64,000 bases of DNA from Rhodocyclaceae bacterium (GCA_016791115.1 JAEUNL010000062.1:17936-81935), one strand, 5' to 3'. Positions 1-8,502 are shown, numbered from the stretch's first letter. Made by a program: numbers and translations. The notes: generated by a model from the sequence alone, not told the origin.

Positions 1-485
1 TGGCATTCCTTGCACTGCTTTTCGTAGAGCTCCTTGCCTTGAGATACCTGCAGCGCCGCATCTTTGCCTTCGTATTTGCCATGGTCGGCCGGAATGCAAA
101 GACTCTGGATATAGGCAGCCGCGTCCGCGAGTTCCTGTGCGTCGGTCAATGTGCTGGCGAACGGATACATTGTCGGGTTGTCGCGCAGGCCGGCACGAAT
201 GTCCGCCATCTGCTTGATCAGCACTGTCGTATGCTGGCCGGCGAGTTGCGGGAACGTACCATCGGGGCGGCCGGCGCCGGAGGGCAGGTGGCATGCCCCG
301 CACACCTCGTAGACGTCCTTGCCGTTCTTGGGATCGCCCTTCTTGGTCAGCGCCTCGATCTTCTCGCCTTCCTGGGCATTCCACTTGTAGTCCTTGCCTT
401 CGATACCTTCCTTGTGCGGCGCAGGCGGGCCGGCGAATGCGATGGCCGGCGCAAGAAACAAGGCAAATAGCAGTTTCGACTTCAT
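1..485 (-). CDS. Diheme-type periplasmic cytochrome c, 3' end cut by the window edge
   Basis: About 161 codons are visible, starting at ATG 483-485 and running off the left edge. The product begins with a Sec signal peptide (MKSKLLFALFLAPAIAFA). It has a first heme site CGACH roughly 80 residues in, and the frame is cut exactly at a second site, CKEC plus the first two bases of a His codon, so a two-heme protein is likely. It is the third gene of the minus-strand run nosZ - small cytochrome c - this gene. Small c-type cytochromes downstream of nosZ are typical of clade II nos clusters, where they are thought to pass electrons towards the reductase; that role is inferred from context. The missing 3' end prevents a closer family call. 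Confidence 0.85.
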   Translation of the reverse strand, partial: MKSKLLFALFLAPAIAFAGPPAPHKEGIEGKDYKWNAQEGEKIEALTKKGDPKNGKDVYEVCGACHLPSGAGRPDGTFPQLAGQHTTVLIKQMADIRAGLRDNPTMYPFASTLTDAQELADAAAYIQSLCIPADHGKYEGKDAALQVSQGKELYEKQCKEC

Positions 486-582
486 GACATGCTTCCTCGT
501 ATGGGGTGTGACGATTGCATTGTGCCGCACGCCCGACTCGCACTCATTGATGCGAGTCAAGCGCAAAACAGCAAATGCTGAT

Positions 583-894
583 TCAGGGTTTCAGCGTCGC
601 AATGTACTCGGAGAGCGCCTTGATCTCTGCGTCCGAGACCAGGTGCATCACGCCCTTCATGGCAGCGGTATTGCCGTTCGAGCGCGCACCGCTCTTGATG
701 TCGAGCATCTGGCGCTCGGTGTACTTGGCGTTCTGTCCGGCGATCTTCGGGTAGTCCGGCATCAGCGGCTTGTTGCCCTGCGGGCCATGGCAGGCGTTGC
801 AGGTCTTCTCCGCATACAGCTTGGCGCCATCGGCGGCGATTGCCGAGCCCGAGGCCGCGATGGCCGCAGCTGCCAGTAACACTGTTTTCTTCAT
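583..894 (-). CDS. Small monoheme cytochrome c downstream of nosZ
   Basis: A 103-residue class I cytochrome c with a Sec signal peptide (cleavage near SAIAA/DG), one heme-binding CNACH site and a C-terminal helix ending IATLKP. A Met in the MKGVMHL stretch could be the sixth ligand. I placed the start at ATG 892-894 because an AGGA ribosome site lies six bases upstream; the in-frame ATG six bases earlier is too close to that site. It follows nosZ on the same strand with a 78-bp gap that contains a terminator-like hairpin, so it may be expressed at a lower level than nosZ. Probable role: periplasmic electron carrier for N2O reduction (inferred from position). Confidence 0.9.
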   Translation of the reverse strand: MKKTVLLAAAAIAASGSAIAADGAKLYAEKTCNACHGPQGNKPLMPDYPKIAGQNAKYTERQMLDIKSGARSNGNTAAMKGVMHLVSDAEIKALSEYIATLKP

Positions 895-910
895 GGTCAT
901 TCCTTTCAAG

Positions 911-949
911 AAAAAAGCAACGGGGAGCAGCCTAGCGGCCGCTCCCCGT
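911..949 (-). terminator. Terminator or attenuator between nosZ and its cytochrome genes
   Basis: On the minus strand a perfect 9-bp stem (ACGGGGAGC/GCTCCCCGT, plus-strand 920-928 and 941-949) with a GC-rich 12-nt loop is followed by TTGCTTTTTT. This has the form of an intrinsic terminator. It lies immediately after the nosZ stop and before the next gene of the same run, so partial read-through would set the ratio of NosZ to the small cytochromes. Confidence 0.75.
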
Positions 950-972
950 CAATCGCCTTGCCTCAAGTCAAG

Positions 973-3264
973 TTACTTGACTTTCTTGGCGCCGTTCTGC
1001 TCTAGGTAGGTCTTTGCGCGTAGCCCGATGTCCGCCGCCTTGACCTGATACTGCCAGACCTGCTCGGCCCAGAGGTTCGCCTGCTCCCAATCCTTCTTGG
1101 CAGCAGCCGCCTCGTGCTTGGCCTTGGCGTCCTTCATCTTATTGAGCTGATCGGTCGCGTCCTCGACCAACGCCACCACGTCCGGGAAGTCCTTGTAGTT
1201 CACCGAGGTGATGTACCCAACGACCGAGTCGATCACCGCCTGGGTATCGGCGATCTTCTTCACCTGCTTCTTGTAGTCGTCTTCGGTGTAGGACTGCGCA
1301 GCGAGCGCGGTCTTGGTCGGCTTCCAGCCCTTCGGCTTGACCAGCAGGTAACCCTGCATCTCGAGGTGCAGCGCCGAACAGAATTCCGTGCAGTAGTACG
1401 GATAGACGCCTTCCTTGTCAGCCTTGAACTTGACCGTGACCGTCTTGCCCGGCTCGATCGACGCATGCTTGTTGTAGGTCGACACGGTGAAGCCGTGGGT
1501 CTCGTCCTGCGCACGCTCGAGGTTGGTCAGGTGGATGGTGACTTCGTCGCCAACATCGACTTCGATCGTCTCAGGCGTGATGTGCGAGCGGATCAGCGTG
1601 CCGAACACCTCGACCTTGTTGCCCTTCTTGACGGTCTTTTCCTCGCCCGCACGAACCAAGCCCGGATGCGGCTTGTCGGTGCGCGAGTCGGTGCCGACCT
1701 TGTAGCGCACGCCCGGCTTGAGCTTGGTCGCATCGATGCCGACCGCGTAGTGCGGCTCGCCCAGCGGCAGCGGCATGTCATAGAGCAACTGCATCTTGTC
1801 GTTGCTGATGTCGATCAGCTGGTGGTTCTGCGGATGCAGCGGACCCACCGGCACGAAACGGTCGATCGCCAGCTTGTTCAGCGCCACCAGGTAGCGGCCC
1901 TTCGGATCCATGGAATCGCCTTCCATGGCCATCAGGTGGCCGATGTTGTAGTGCACGCTGATCTTGTCCAGCACCTTGCCTTCGCAGTAGTTCCACTTCG
2001 CGACCTGCGAATCGACGTAGAGCGAGGTGTAGGCGACACAGGGCTTCGAGTCGTACTGCGTGTGCAGCGGGCCGAGGCCGAGTTCGACCTGGGTGTGCAA
2101 CGCATCCTTCAGGCCGATCACCGGAATGCCGTACGGATCCTTCGATTCGAACTTGCCTGCCTTGATAGCGGCCTGGATCTTCTCGAAGGAATACACGGAC
2201 ACGTGGGTGTCGAGCTTGCCGGCGACGGTGAGCAGCTTGCCGTCAGGCGTGACGTCGACGCCGTGCGGGCTCTTCGGCTCCGGGATCAGGAACAGGATGC
2301 CTTCCTTGATCGCCGTTTCCATCATCAGCACGTTGTGGCCGTTGATCTTCTTGGCCTTGCCGGCTGCGACGAGCTCTGCGGCCTTCTTCCAGTTGATCAC
2401 GTGCAGGTAGTCGGTGTCCTTCGCGGAGCAGCCGGCTTCATAAGGTGGGCGGCCCTTTTCGATGCCGCCAACGTAGCGCTCGGAACAGAACGAGTTGGTG
2501 AACGACCAGCCGTCAGACGGGCCCTTGCCGGCGTCCGAAAGATCCTGGCTGTAGGGCGGCAGTTCGAGCGAGAACGACTGCGCCGGGTTGATGCGGCCTT
2601 CCTTGCGGTCGAACTTCCAGTAGGTGATGCCGCCGCGGTACTTTTCGTTGAACTCCTCGAGCGGTACGAACTTCTTGTTCTCGAGCGGCGAGGCGTACTG
2701 CGCGGCCTCGATGATGTATTCAGTGTTCGGCGTGACGAAGGCACCGCCGTGCTCCGACTTGAAGATCGGATTGACGACGATCTGCTTGGTTTCGAAGTCG
2801 CGCAGATCGATCACGGCGAGGCGGGGATTGGCCTTGTCGTTGATGAAAAGGAACTGACCGTCGTACTTGCCCTCGGTTTCCGAGATCGCCGGGTGGTGCG
2901 TATCACCCCAGGTGATGTCCTTTCCGTCGATCTTGCCCTGGTCCAGCACGGCCTTCGAGTTTTCGTCGAAGCCGTAGCCCTGCCACGGTTCCGGCGTGAA
3001 GACGCCGATGTACTTGAGGATGCGCATCGACGGCACGCCGTAGACGATGACCTGCCCCGACTGGCCGCCCGAACTGAACACAACGAACTCGTCGCGCTTG
3101 CCGGTCGGCACGTAGGTCTTGGCGGCAGCCAGAAGATCCTGCTGCGAAAGATTGCGGCGTTTCAGTACGTCCTGCAGCGACTCGGCGGACCACGCCGTCG
3201 CCGCAGCAAGCCCCGCACCGGCTGCAATCAGCAGCGGGAGGACTCGCATTCCCCATTTTTTCAT
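973..3264 (-). CDS. nosZ: Nitrous-oxide reductase, Sec-exported clade II type
   Basis: A 763-residue periplasmic multicopper enzyme reducing N2O to N2. Start ATG 3262-3264 has a GGAG site upstream. The signal peptide (cleavage near residue 27, TAWSA/ES) has no twin arginine, which is the mark of Sec-dependent clade II NosZ. The beta-propeller carries the expected CuZ ligand histidines in the contexts DTHHP, SEHGG, SPHGV, PLHTQ, NIGHL and GEPHY. The cupredoxin domain has the CuA motif CTEFCSALHLEM (Cys625, Cys629, His633, Met636). About 115 residues follow the CuA motif as a Lys/Ala-rich helical tail; it contains no CxxCH, so it is not a fused cytochrome. The genes after it are c-type cytochromes; accessory nos genes would lie beyond the edge. 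Confidence 0.97.
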   Translation of the reverse strand: MKKWGMRVLPLLIAAGAGLAAATAWSAESLQDVLKRRNLSQQDLLAAAKTYVPTGKRDEFVVFSSGGQSGQVIVYGVPSMRILKYIGVFTPEPWQGYGFDENSKAVLDQGKIDGKDITWGDTHHPAISETEGKYDGQFLFINDKANPRLAVIDLRDFETKQIVVNPIFKSEHGGAFVTPNTEYIIEAAQYASPLENKKFVPLEEFNEKYRGGITYWKFDRKEGRINPAQSFSLELPPYSQDLSDAGKGPSDGWSFTNSFCSERYVGGIEKGRPPYEAGCSAKDTDYLHVINWKKAAELVAAGKAKKINGHNVLMMETAIKEGILFLIPEPKSPHGVDVTPDGKLLTVAGKLDTHVSVYSFEKIQAAIKAGKFESKDPYGIPVIGLKDALHTQVELGLGPLHTQYDSKPCVAYTSLYVDSQVAKWNYCEGKVLDKISVHYNIGHLMAMEGDSMDPKGRYLVALNKLAIDRFVPVGPLHPQNHQLIDISNDKMQLLYDMPLPLGEPHYAVGIDATKLKPGVRYKVGTDSRTDKPHPGLVRAGEEKTVKKGNKVEVFGTLIRSHITPETIEVDVGDEVTIHLTNLERAQDETHGFTVSTYNKHASIEPGKTVTVKFKADKEGVYPYYCTEFCSALHLEMQGYLLVKPKGWKPTKTALAAQSYTEDDYKKQVKKIADTQAVIDSVVGYITSVNYKDFPDVVALVEDATDQLNKMKDAKAKHEAAAAKKDWEQANLWAEQVWQYQVKAADIGLRAKTYLEQNGAKKVK

Positions 3265-3377
3265 GATGTGACTCCGCTTGAGTGAAGGCGATCGATCGGA
3301 ACGGCGCCAGAACGTGTGCCGGCACCCCTGCGACAATCGGTCGCACCCAATGTACATTTCGCGGCAGCGCAAAAAAA

Positions 3378-3391
3378 ATGACGTGGATCAA
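3378..3391 (-). promoter_or_regulatory. Candidate FNR/Dnr-type box upstream of nosZ
   Basis: On the minus strand the sequence is TTGATCCACGTCAT, against the FNR/CRP-family consensus TTGAT-N4-ATCAA: the left half-site is perfect and three of five right-half positions match. It lies about 113 bases upstream of the nosZ start codon. A weaker TTGAT half-site occurs at 3447-3460 facing the divergent gene. Oxygen or NO control of nosZ by this family is common in denitrifiers; use of this site is inference. Confidence 0.45.
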
Positions 3392-3494
3392 TTTGTCAGC
3401 AGGGCAGAGCAACCGGCCGGCCGGAAACGCGGCGATGGGCGCCAAATTGATCTGCGCCATGTTTCCGCGACATCCACGCGCTAGACTTGCGGTT

Positions 3495-3507
3495 GAGAAC
3501 GTTTCTC
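3495..3507. promoter_or_regulatory. Short dyad GAGAA-N3-TTCTC before the ankyrin gene
   Basis: A perfect 5-bp inverted repeat with a 3-nt spacer lies 20 bases upstream of the ankyrin-repeat start codon at 3527, in the intergenic region shared with nosZ. It could be an operator or chance; it is short, so I give it low weight. Confidence 0.25.
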
Positions 3508-3526
3508 GAACAATCCGGATCAAAAA

Positions 3527-4030
3527 ATGAATCGCCCCCACCCACTCAAACTTGCCAGACGTCTCGCCGCGGCCCTTGCGGGCCTGATGATCGCCGGCTC
3601 GGTCCTTGCCCAGACCTTCGGCGCCAACGACCAGCCGATCCACGATGCAGCGCGCATGGGCAGCGCTGTAGAGATTCAGGCCATCCTCAAGGCGACACCC
3701 GATGCGCGAGACGCGCGCACAGGCCGCGGCTCGACGCCGCTCCACCTTGCCGCAACCAACCCGGATGCCGGCCCGCTCAAGGCCCTTCTCGCCGCCGGCG
3801 CGGACGTGAACGCACGCGATGGCGAGGGCGCAACACCGCTCCACATGGCGGCCTACACGCAGCGCACCGAGAATGCCAGACTGCTGCTCGAGGCCGGCGC
3901 CGACACAACGGCCAAGACCCACAGCGGCCGCGATCCATTGTCGATGGCGCGCAAGAACATGGCCAACGAAGTGGCCGGCGTGATCTCGCTATGGATCCTC
4001 AAGGGCTGCAAGCCGGGCAAGGCATGTTGA
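3527..4030 (+). CDS. Periplasmic ankyrin-repeat protein divergent from nosZ
   Basis: 167 residues: a basic Sec signal peptide (cleavage near SVLAQ/TF) followed by about four ankyrin repeats with the recurring STPLHLAA / ATPLHMAA / LLAAGADVNARD patterns. The C-terminus ends in Cys (KPGKAC), with one more Cys close by. Ankyrin repeats mediate protein contacts, so a scaffold or chaperone role outside the cytoplasm is possible. It shares a 262-bp intergenic region with nosZ and overlaps the next gene by seven bases, which implies translational coupling. The specific function is unknown. Confidence 0.88.
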   Translation: MNRPHPLKLARRLAAALAGLMIAGSVLAQTFGANDQPIHDAARMGSAVEIQAILKATPDARDARTGRGSTPLHLAATNPDAGPLKALLAAGADVNARDGEGATPLHMAAYTQRTENARLLLEAGADTTAKTHSGRDPLSMARKNMANEVAGVISLWILKGCKPGKAC

Positions 4031-4533
4031 CGCGGGGCTGCCTGCTGCTCGTGGCGTGCTGGCTCGCGTCACAGGGCGCGTTCGCCGCGGACAAGGGTTC
4101 CACGCCCCCTCACGTCGACATCTACGGGCCCAAGGTCTGCCTCGCCTGCATCGACTGGGCCGACCACCTGCGGGACAACGGGTTTTCGGCAACCTTCCAC
4201 GGCACCGAGGACATGGCGGCCGTCAAGCGCCGCCTCAAGGTTCCGCCGGATGTCGAATCGGTGCTAACAGCAACCGTCGCCGGCTACTTCATCGAGGGCC
4301 ACGTGCCGGCCGACGACATCAAGCAGTTGCTCAAGGAAAAGCCCAAGGCACGCGGGCTCGCGGTGCCGGGACAGCCGCGCGGCGCGCCCGGCTTCGAGAA
4401 ATCGGCGCCGTTCTGCGAACGCGGCTGCACGATCCTCGACACGGTCAATACCGAGGAGGTCGTGCGGCGCGAACTCTACGACACACTGCTCGTTGCCCCC
4501 AACGGCAAGACGAGCATCTGGGCGCGCCACTGA
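4024..4533 (+). CDS. Divergent DUF411-like secreted CxxC protein
   Basis: 169 residues with a Sec signal peptide (MLTRGCLLLVACWLASQGAFA). The core matches the DUF411 pattern: a thioredoxin-like start VDIYGPKVCLACIDWADHL, then GYFIEGHVPADDIKQLL and AVPGQPRGAPG. DUF411 proteins are putative metal (copper) binding proteins. The CxxC is present (CLAC instead of the usual CGCC), but the later Cys usually found before the TAVVxGY segment is replaced here (ESVLTATVAGY). An extra C-terminal part carries CERGC. The start codon overlaps the stop of the ankyrin gene. A role in copper supply to NosZ is a guess from position. Confidence 0.75.
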   Translation: MLTRGCLLLVACWLASQGAFAADKGSTPPHVDIYGPKVCLACIDWADHLRDNGFSATFHGTEDMAAVKRRLKVPPDVESVLTATVAGYFIEGHVPADDIKQLLKEKPKARGLAVPGQPRGAPGFEKSAPFCERGCTILDTVNTEEVVRRELYDTLLVAPNGKTSIWARH

Positions 4534-4560
4534 GGGCAGTTACGCCCCCCGCGGAACCGA

Positions 4561-5874
4561 TCACGCGGCGCCGAGAAAATCCGCAAACATCGCTTTCGCC
4601 CAGTCGACATCCTCGTTGCGCGGATTCGGATCGGCGACCTGCTTGACCGTCTGCTGGATCAGCCCGTCGCCGCGAAAGCGATAGCCGGAATCGATTCGCA
4701 CCATCTCCTGCGGCTCGAAGTCGCTGAAAACGAAGCACACGCTGTCCGGCAGCAGCTTCGGCGGTTCCGCGCCGCGCACGCGGGCAACGATCTCCTGCGC
4801 GGCAATGCGCCCCTGGCGGCTGGCGAGGTGCCCGCTCTTCGGATAGTGGCCGAACAGCGGCGATACCGGCCCCAGTGCGTCGCCCACGAGAAACACGCGC
4901 TCGTCGCCCAAGGCATGCAGATGAACGGGATCCTGTGCTGCCCAGCCGGTCGGGCTGCCGCTGCTGTCGCGCCCGATCAGGTCCATTCTCCACAACAGGT
5001 CGCCCGCCTGTTGCGGCGGCATCAGGATCGCGTCGTCGAAGGGGTAATCGTCGAACTCGGTGGACACGGTGTGCTTAACCGGATCGACGCGCTTGACCGT
5101 GGCGCCGTCGACATAGTGGATCTGGTCGCGATAGCGCTCGGTGTAGATGCGCCGAAACACCGGTGAGATCGGGTTCGGGTCGAGGATGATCAGCCGACCC
5201 TTGATCTTCCGCGTCTTGAGCATCCAGCCGATCATGGCTGCGCGCTCGTAGGGCGACGGCGGACAGCGATAGGGCATCGGCGGCAGGTTCATGACGAGAT
5301 CGCCACCGGCGAAGCGCTCGAGCTTGCGCTTCAGGCGCGCCGTTTCATCCCCGGGCAGATAGGCACACGGGAACTGTTCGCGCGTCTGTTCGATCGTCCG
5401 CCGGTCGTCGCCAAACCAGGACGCGTAGTCGTAGCGTATGCCCACGCCGAGTACCAGCCAGTCGTAGTCGAGCGTGCCGGCAGCGGTGACGATGCGGCGT
5501 GCGGCACGATCGACGTCGAGCACGTCGGCCCGGATGAATCGGTAGCCGAAGCGCGCTGCGGCGGCCGCGTAGTCATGCACGATCAGGCGCGTGTCGACCT
5601 GCCCCGCCAGCCACTTGTTGCTCAGCGCACCGGACCAGAACGCGGCATTGCGCTCGAGCAGCACCACCTCGAGATCCGGCGCCCGGGCACGCAACTCGCG
5701 CGCCGCCGTGAGCCCCCCCCATCCGCCGCCCACGATCACGACCCGATTGCCGCGCGATCGCGGCATCAGCGCCTCCGCGGCAACACCGACCAACGGCGCG
5801 GCTTGCGCGCAGGCGCTCGCCCCGAGCACGAGCAGGGTAGCCAGAAAACTGCGGCGGTCCTGTTTCGCCTTCAC
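4561..5874 (-). CDS. Flavocytochrome-c / sulfide-dehydrogenase-type flavoprotein, orphan
   Basis: About 437 residues of the FCSD/SQR flavoprotein family. A twin-arginine-like leader (DRRSFLATLLVLGASA) precedes the FAD dinucleotide motif VVIVGGGWGGLTAARELR. The CPPSPYERA segment is typical of FccB-like subunits and contains the redox Cys, and a second nucleotide-binding segment follows (VFLVGDALGPVSP). Family members oxidise sulfide and pass electrons to a c-type cytochrome or quinone. I prefer the GTG at 5872-5874 because it gives a compact signal peptide; a TTG at 5926-5928 would add 18 residues. No cytochrome partner gene is adjacent, though two cytochromes c lie at the left end. It converges with the DUF411-like gene 27 bp away. 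Confidence 0.82.
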   Translation of the reverse strand: MKAKQDRRSFLATLLVLGASACAQAAPLVGVAAEALMPRSRGNRVVIVGGGWGGLTAARELRARAPDLEVVLLERNAAFWSGALSNKWLAGQVDTRLIVHDYAAAAARFGYRFIRADVLDVDRAARRIVTAAGTLDYDWLVLGVGIRYDYASWFGDDRRTIEQTREQFPCAYLPGDETARLKRKLERFAGGDLVMNLPPMPYRCPPSPYERAAMIGWMLKTRKIKGRLIILDPNPISPVFRRIYTERYRDQIHYVDGATVKRVDPVKHTVSTEFDDYPFDDAILMPPQQAGDLLWRMDLIGRDSSGSPTGWAAQDPVHLHALGDERVFLVGDALGPVSPLFGHYPKSGHLASRQGRIAAQEIVARVRGAEPPKLLPDSVCFVFSDFEPQEMVRIDSGYRFRGDGLIQQTVKQVADPNPRNEDVDWAKAMFADFLGAA

Positions 5875-6065
5875 CGGAAAGGCCGGCCGCCGAGATCCGG
5901 AGCAATTCGGGTGCGCTGCAAAGCGCAACCCTTGGAGAAAAGCACAACAGATTGTTTGAAAAGCATTTTCATTGGCTGCCCCGCCTCCCTGAAACTACGG
6001 ATGTTGCACCGCATCGTGGTGGACTATGATGAAAAGCGGACTCATTGGCCAACGAGGGAGGGCAC

Positions 6066-6881
6066 ATGGAACTGATAGACAAGGTCGCTGTGATCACGGG
6101 CGCAGCAAGTGGCATCGGTCGGGCAGTCGCGCTGCAGCTCGCCCGGCGCAGGGTACGCGCCATCGGACTGGTCGACATGGGCGATGCGGTCGAAGGCGTC
6201 GCGGCGGAAGTGAACGCGGATGCCGGCCGCAAGGTCGCGTTCGCCTATCGCGGCAACGTCACCGACGAAGCCTTCCGTGCGTCGGTGTTCGATTCGCTGG
6301 GCCGCGAACACGGGCGCGTTGGCCTGTGCGTGCCGGCTGCCGGCATCACGCGGGACGACCTCGCAATCCGTGTCGACAAGGCAACCGGCAAGGCGAACAT
6401 CTATCCGACCGAAACCTTCAAGCTGGTGCTCGACGTCAATCTGATCGCACCGATCTACTGGGCGCTGGAAATGATTGCGCGCATCGCCGAGGATCGGGCT
6501 GCGCGCGGCCTGAAGAAATGGGTGCCCGCCGAAGGCATGCAGGGCGCGGTGGTGTTCATCGGCTCGATCTCCTCGCAGGGCAACAAGGGGCAGATTTCCT
6601 ACGCCAGCACCAAGGCCGGCCTCGAAGGCGCCGCGGCGACGATCATGAAGGAAGCAATGTTCTACGGCGTGCGCTGCGGGGTGATCCACCCCGGTTTCAC
6701 CGACACGCCGATGGTGCGCGCCTTGGGCGAGGATTACATCAACAAGCACGTGCTGCCCTACACGCAGCTCGGGCGCCTGATCCGCCCGGACGAAATCGCC
6801 GACGCGATCTGCTTCATGCTCAACAATTCTGCGGTCAGCGGCGAGCTGTGGGCCGACGCAGGCTGGCATCCGCCCGCCTGA
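6066..6881 (+). CDS. Short-chain dehydrogenase/reductase
   Basis: 271 residues of a classical SDR: NAD(P) site TGAASGIG at the N-terminus, catalytic Ser in GSISSQ and YASTK as the Tyr-x3-Lys pair. GFTDTPMV follows, with the usual C-terminal substrate cap. The start at ATG 6066 is set by a strong GGGAGGG ribosome site; an upstream in-frame ATG at 6045 has none. It is monocistronic and faces the ferredoxin gene. The substrate cannot be read from the sequence; ketoacyl-type or secondary-alcohol oxidation is possible. Confidence 0.85.
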   Translation: MELIDKVAVITGAASGIGRAVALQLARRRVRAIGLVDMGDAVEGVAAEVNADAGRKVAFAYRGNVTDEAFRASVFDSLGREHGRVGLCVPAAGITRDDLAIRVDKATGKANIYPTETFKLVLDVNLIAPIYWALEMIARIAEDRAARGLKKWVPAEGMQGAVVFIGSISSQGNKGQISYASTKAGLEGAAATIMKEAMFYGVRCGVIHPGFTDTPMVRALGEDYINKHVLPYTQLGRLIRPDEIADAICFMLNNSAVSGELWADAGWHPPA

Positions 6882-6897
6882 GCATCCGGGCGATACG

Positions 6898-6927
6898 GGC
6901 CGCGCGCGGTATGCGCCGTGCGCGGCC
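6898..6927. other. GC-rich stem-loop between convergent genes
   Basis: An 8-bp perfect inverted repeat (GGCCGCGC 6898-6905, GCGCGGCC 6920-6927) with a 14-nt loop lies between the SDR and ferredoxin stops. It has no T-run. The whole segment 6900-7014 resembles the 115-nt repeat family described elsewhere in this annotation, especially the GCTGCGCAGCGC part near its right end, so it may be a decayed copy. Confidence 0.35.
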
Positions 6928-7015
6928 TCGATTGCGGCAACTGGGACGGGGTCGATGAACACCGCGACCGACCCGTTCGGCTGCGCAGCGCTCACGCGAT
7001 GCGCCGGAGGACTGG

Positions 7016-7824
<809 letters not shown>

Positions 7825-8376
7825 TCACAAACCGTCGGGTTCCAGCAACTGATAGTACACCTGCCCTGCACGCCCGTTGCGGATCACGCGGCGCGAGTCT
7901 AGCCGTTCGACGGGGAACTCGGCTTCGACATAGATCAAGGCTTTGGCATCCAGCACCGTATCGAGCAGCGGTTCGACGCGCGCCAGCCAGTCCTGCCGGT
8001 ACGGCGGATCGAGGAACAGCAGGTCGTAGTGCCGCGCATGCGAACTTGCGGCATCACGCAGGAACTGCAGCGCATCGGCGCGCCGCAGTTGGACGTTGCG
8101 CGCATCGAGTTTCGCCGCATTCGCCTTGAGTTGGGCCAGCGCCTTCGGATCGCGCTCGACCAGCGTCACCTGCGCCGCGCCGCGCGACGCGGCCTCGAAG
8201 CCGAGGGCGCCGGTACCGGCAAAGAGGTCCAGGCAACGCATGCCGGCGAGGTCCTGGCCGAGCCAGTTGAACAGCGTTTCGCGCACCCGGTCCGGCGTCG
8301 GCCGCAGGCCGGGCACATCGGCCACGTCGAGCAGACGGCTGCGCCAGGTGCCGCCGACGATGCGCACGCGGCTCAA
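7825..8376 (-). CDS. rsmD: 16S rRNA (guanine966-N2)-methyltransferase
   Basis: 183 residues with the SAM-binding LDLFAGTGALGFEAASRG block and the catalytic DPPY (LLFLDPPYRQ), beginning with the usual RIVGGTWRSR. The start is TTG (8374-8376) with a near-perfect AGGAGG ribosome site (complement of 8384-8389) seven bases upstream. That ribosome site lies at the left end of a 115-nt intergenic repeat, so the repeat and rsmD translation initiation may interact. It precedes coaD on the same strand. Confidence 0.96.
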   Translation of the reverse strand: MSRVRIVGGTWRSRLLDVADVPGLRPTPDRVRETLFNWLGQDLAGMRCLDLFAGTGALGFEAASRGAAQVTLVERDPKALAQLKANAAKLDARNVQLRRADALQFLRDAASSHARHYDLLFLDPPYRQDWLARVEPLLDTVLDAKALIYVEAEFPVERLDSRRVIRNGRAGQVYYQLLEPDGL

Positions 8377-8384
8377 CTCTCACC

Positions 8385-8499
8385 CTCCTGCGAGGCGCAT
8401 GGATGCTTGCTCTTCAGGCATGCAGCCCCAAACGGCGCATGAACAGGACAAATGCAGCACGGCATGCCTCAGATCAAACATCCATGCGCCTTCCGGGCC
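8385..8499. repeat. 115-nt intergenic inverted-repeat element, copy 1
   Basis: Terminal repeats are at 8385-8402 and 8482-8499 (right end CCATGCGCCTTCCGGGCC, two changes from the family consensus). Nested perfect arms are GGCGCATGGATG (8394-8405) with CATCCATGCGCC (8479-8490), and AGGCATGC (8416-8423) with GCATGCCT (8462-8469), separated by nearly equal 10- and 9-nt internal loops, so it can fold into one long hairpin. It lies 15 nt past the stop of the M16 peptidase and overlaps the rsmD ribosome site. Confidence 0.75.
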
Positions 8500-8502
8500 G
8501 AC

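Noticed and set aside
973..1330. Possible C-terminal cytochrome fusion in NosZ
   Set aside because: The tail after the CuA domain has no CxxCH motif; it is a heme-free helical extension.
1114..3285. A 723-codon open frame on the plus strand opposite nosZ
   Set aside because: It mirrors nosZ codon by codon, has no ribosome site or domain, and is a usual by-product of GC-rich codon bias.
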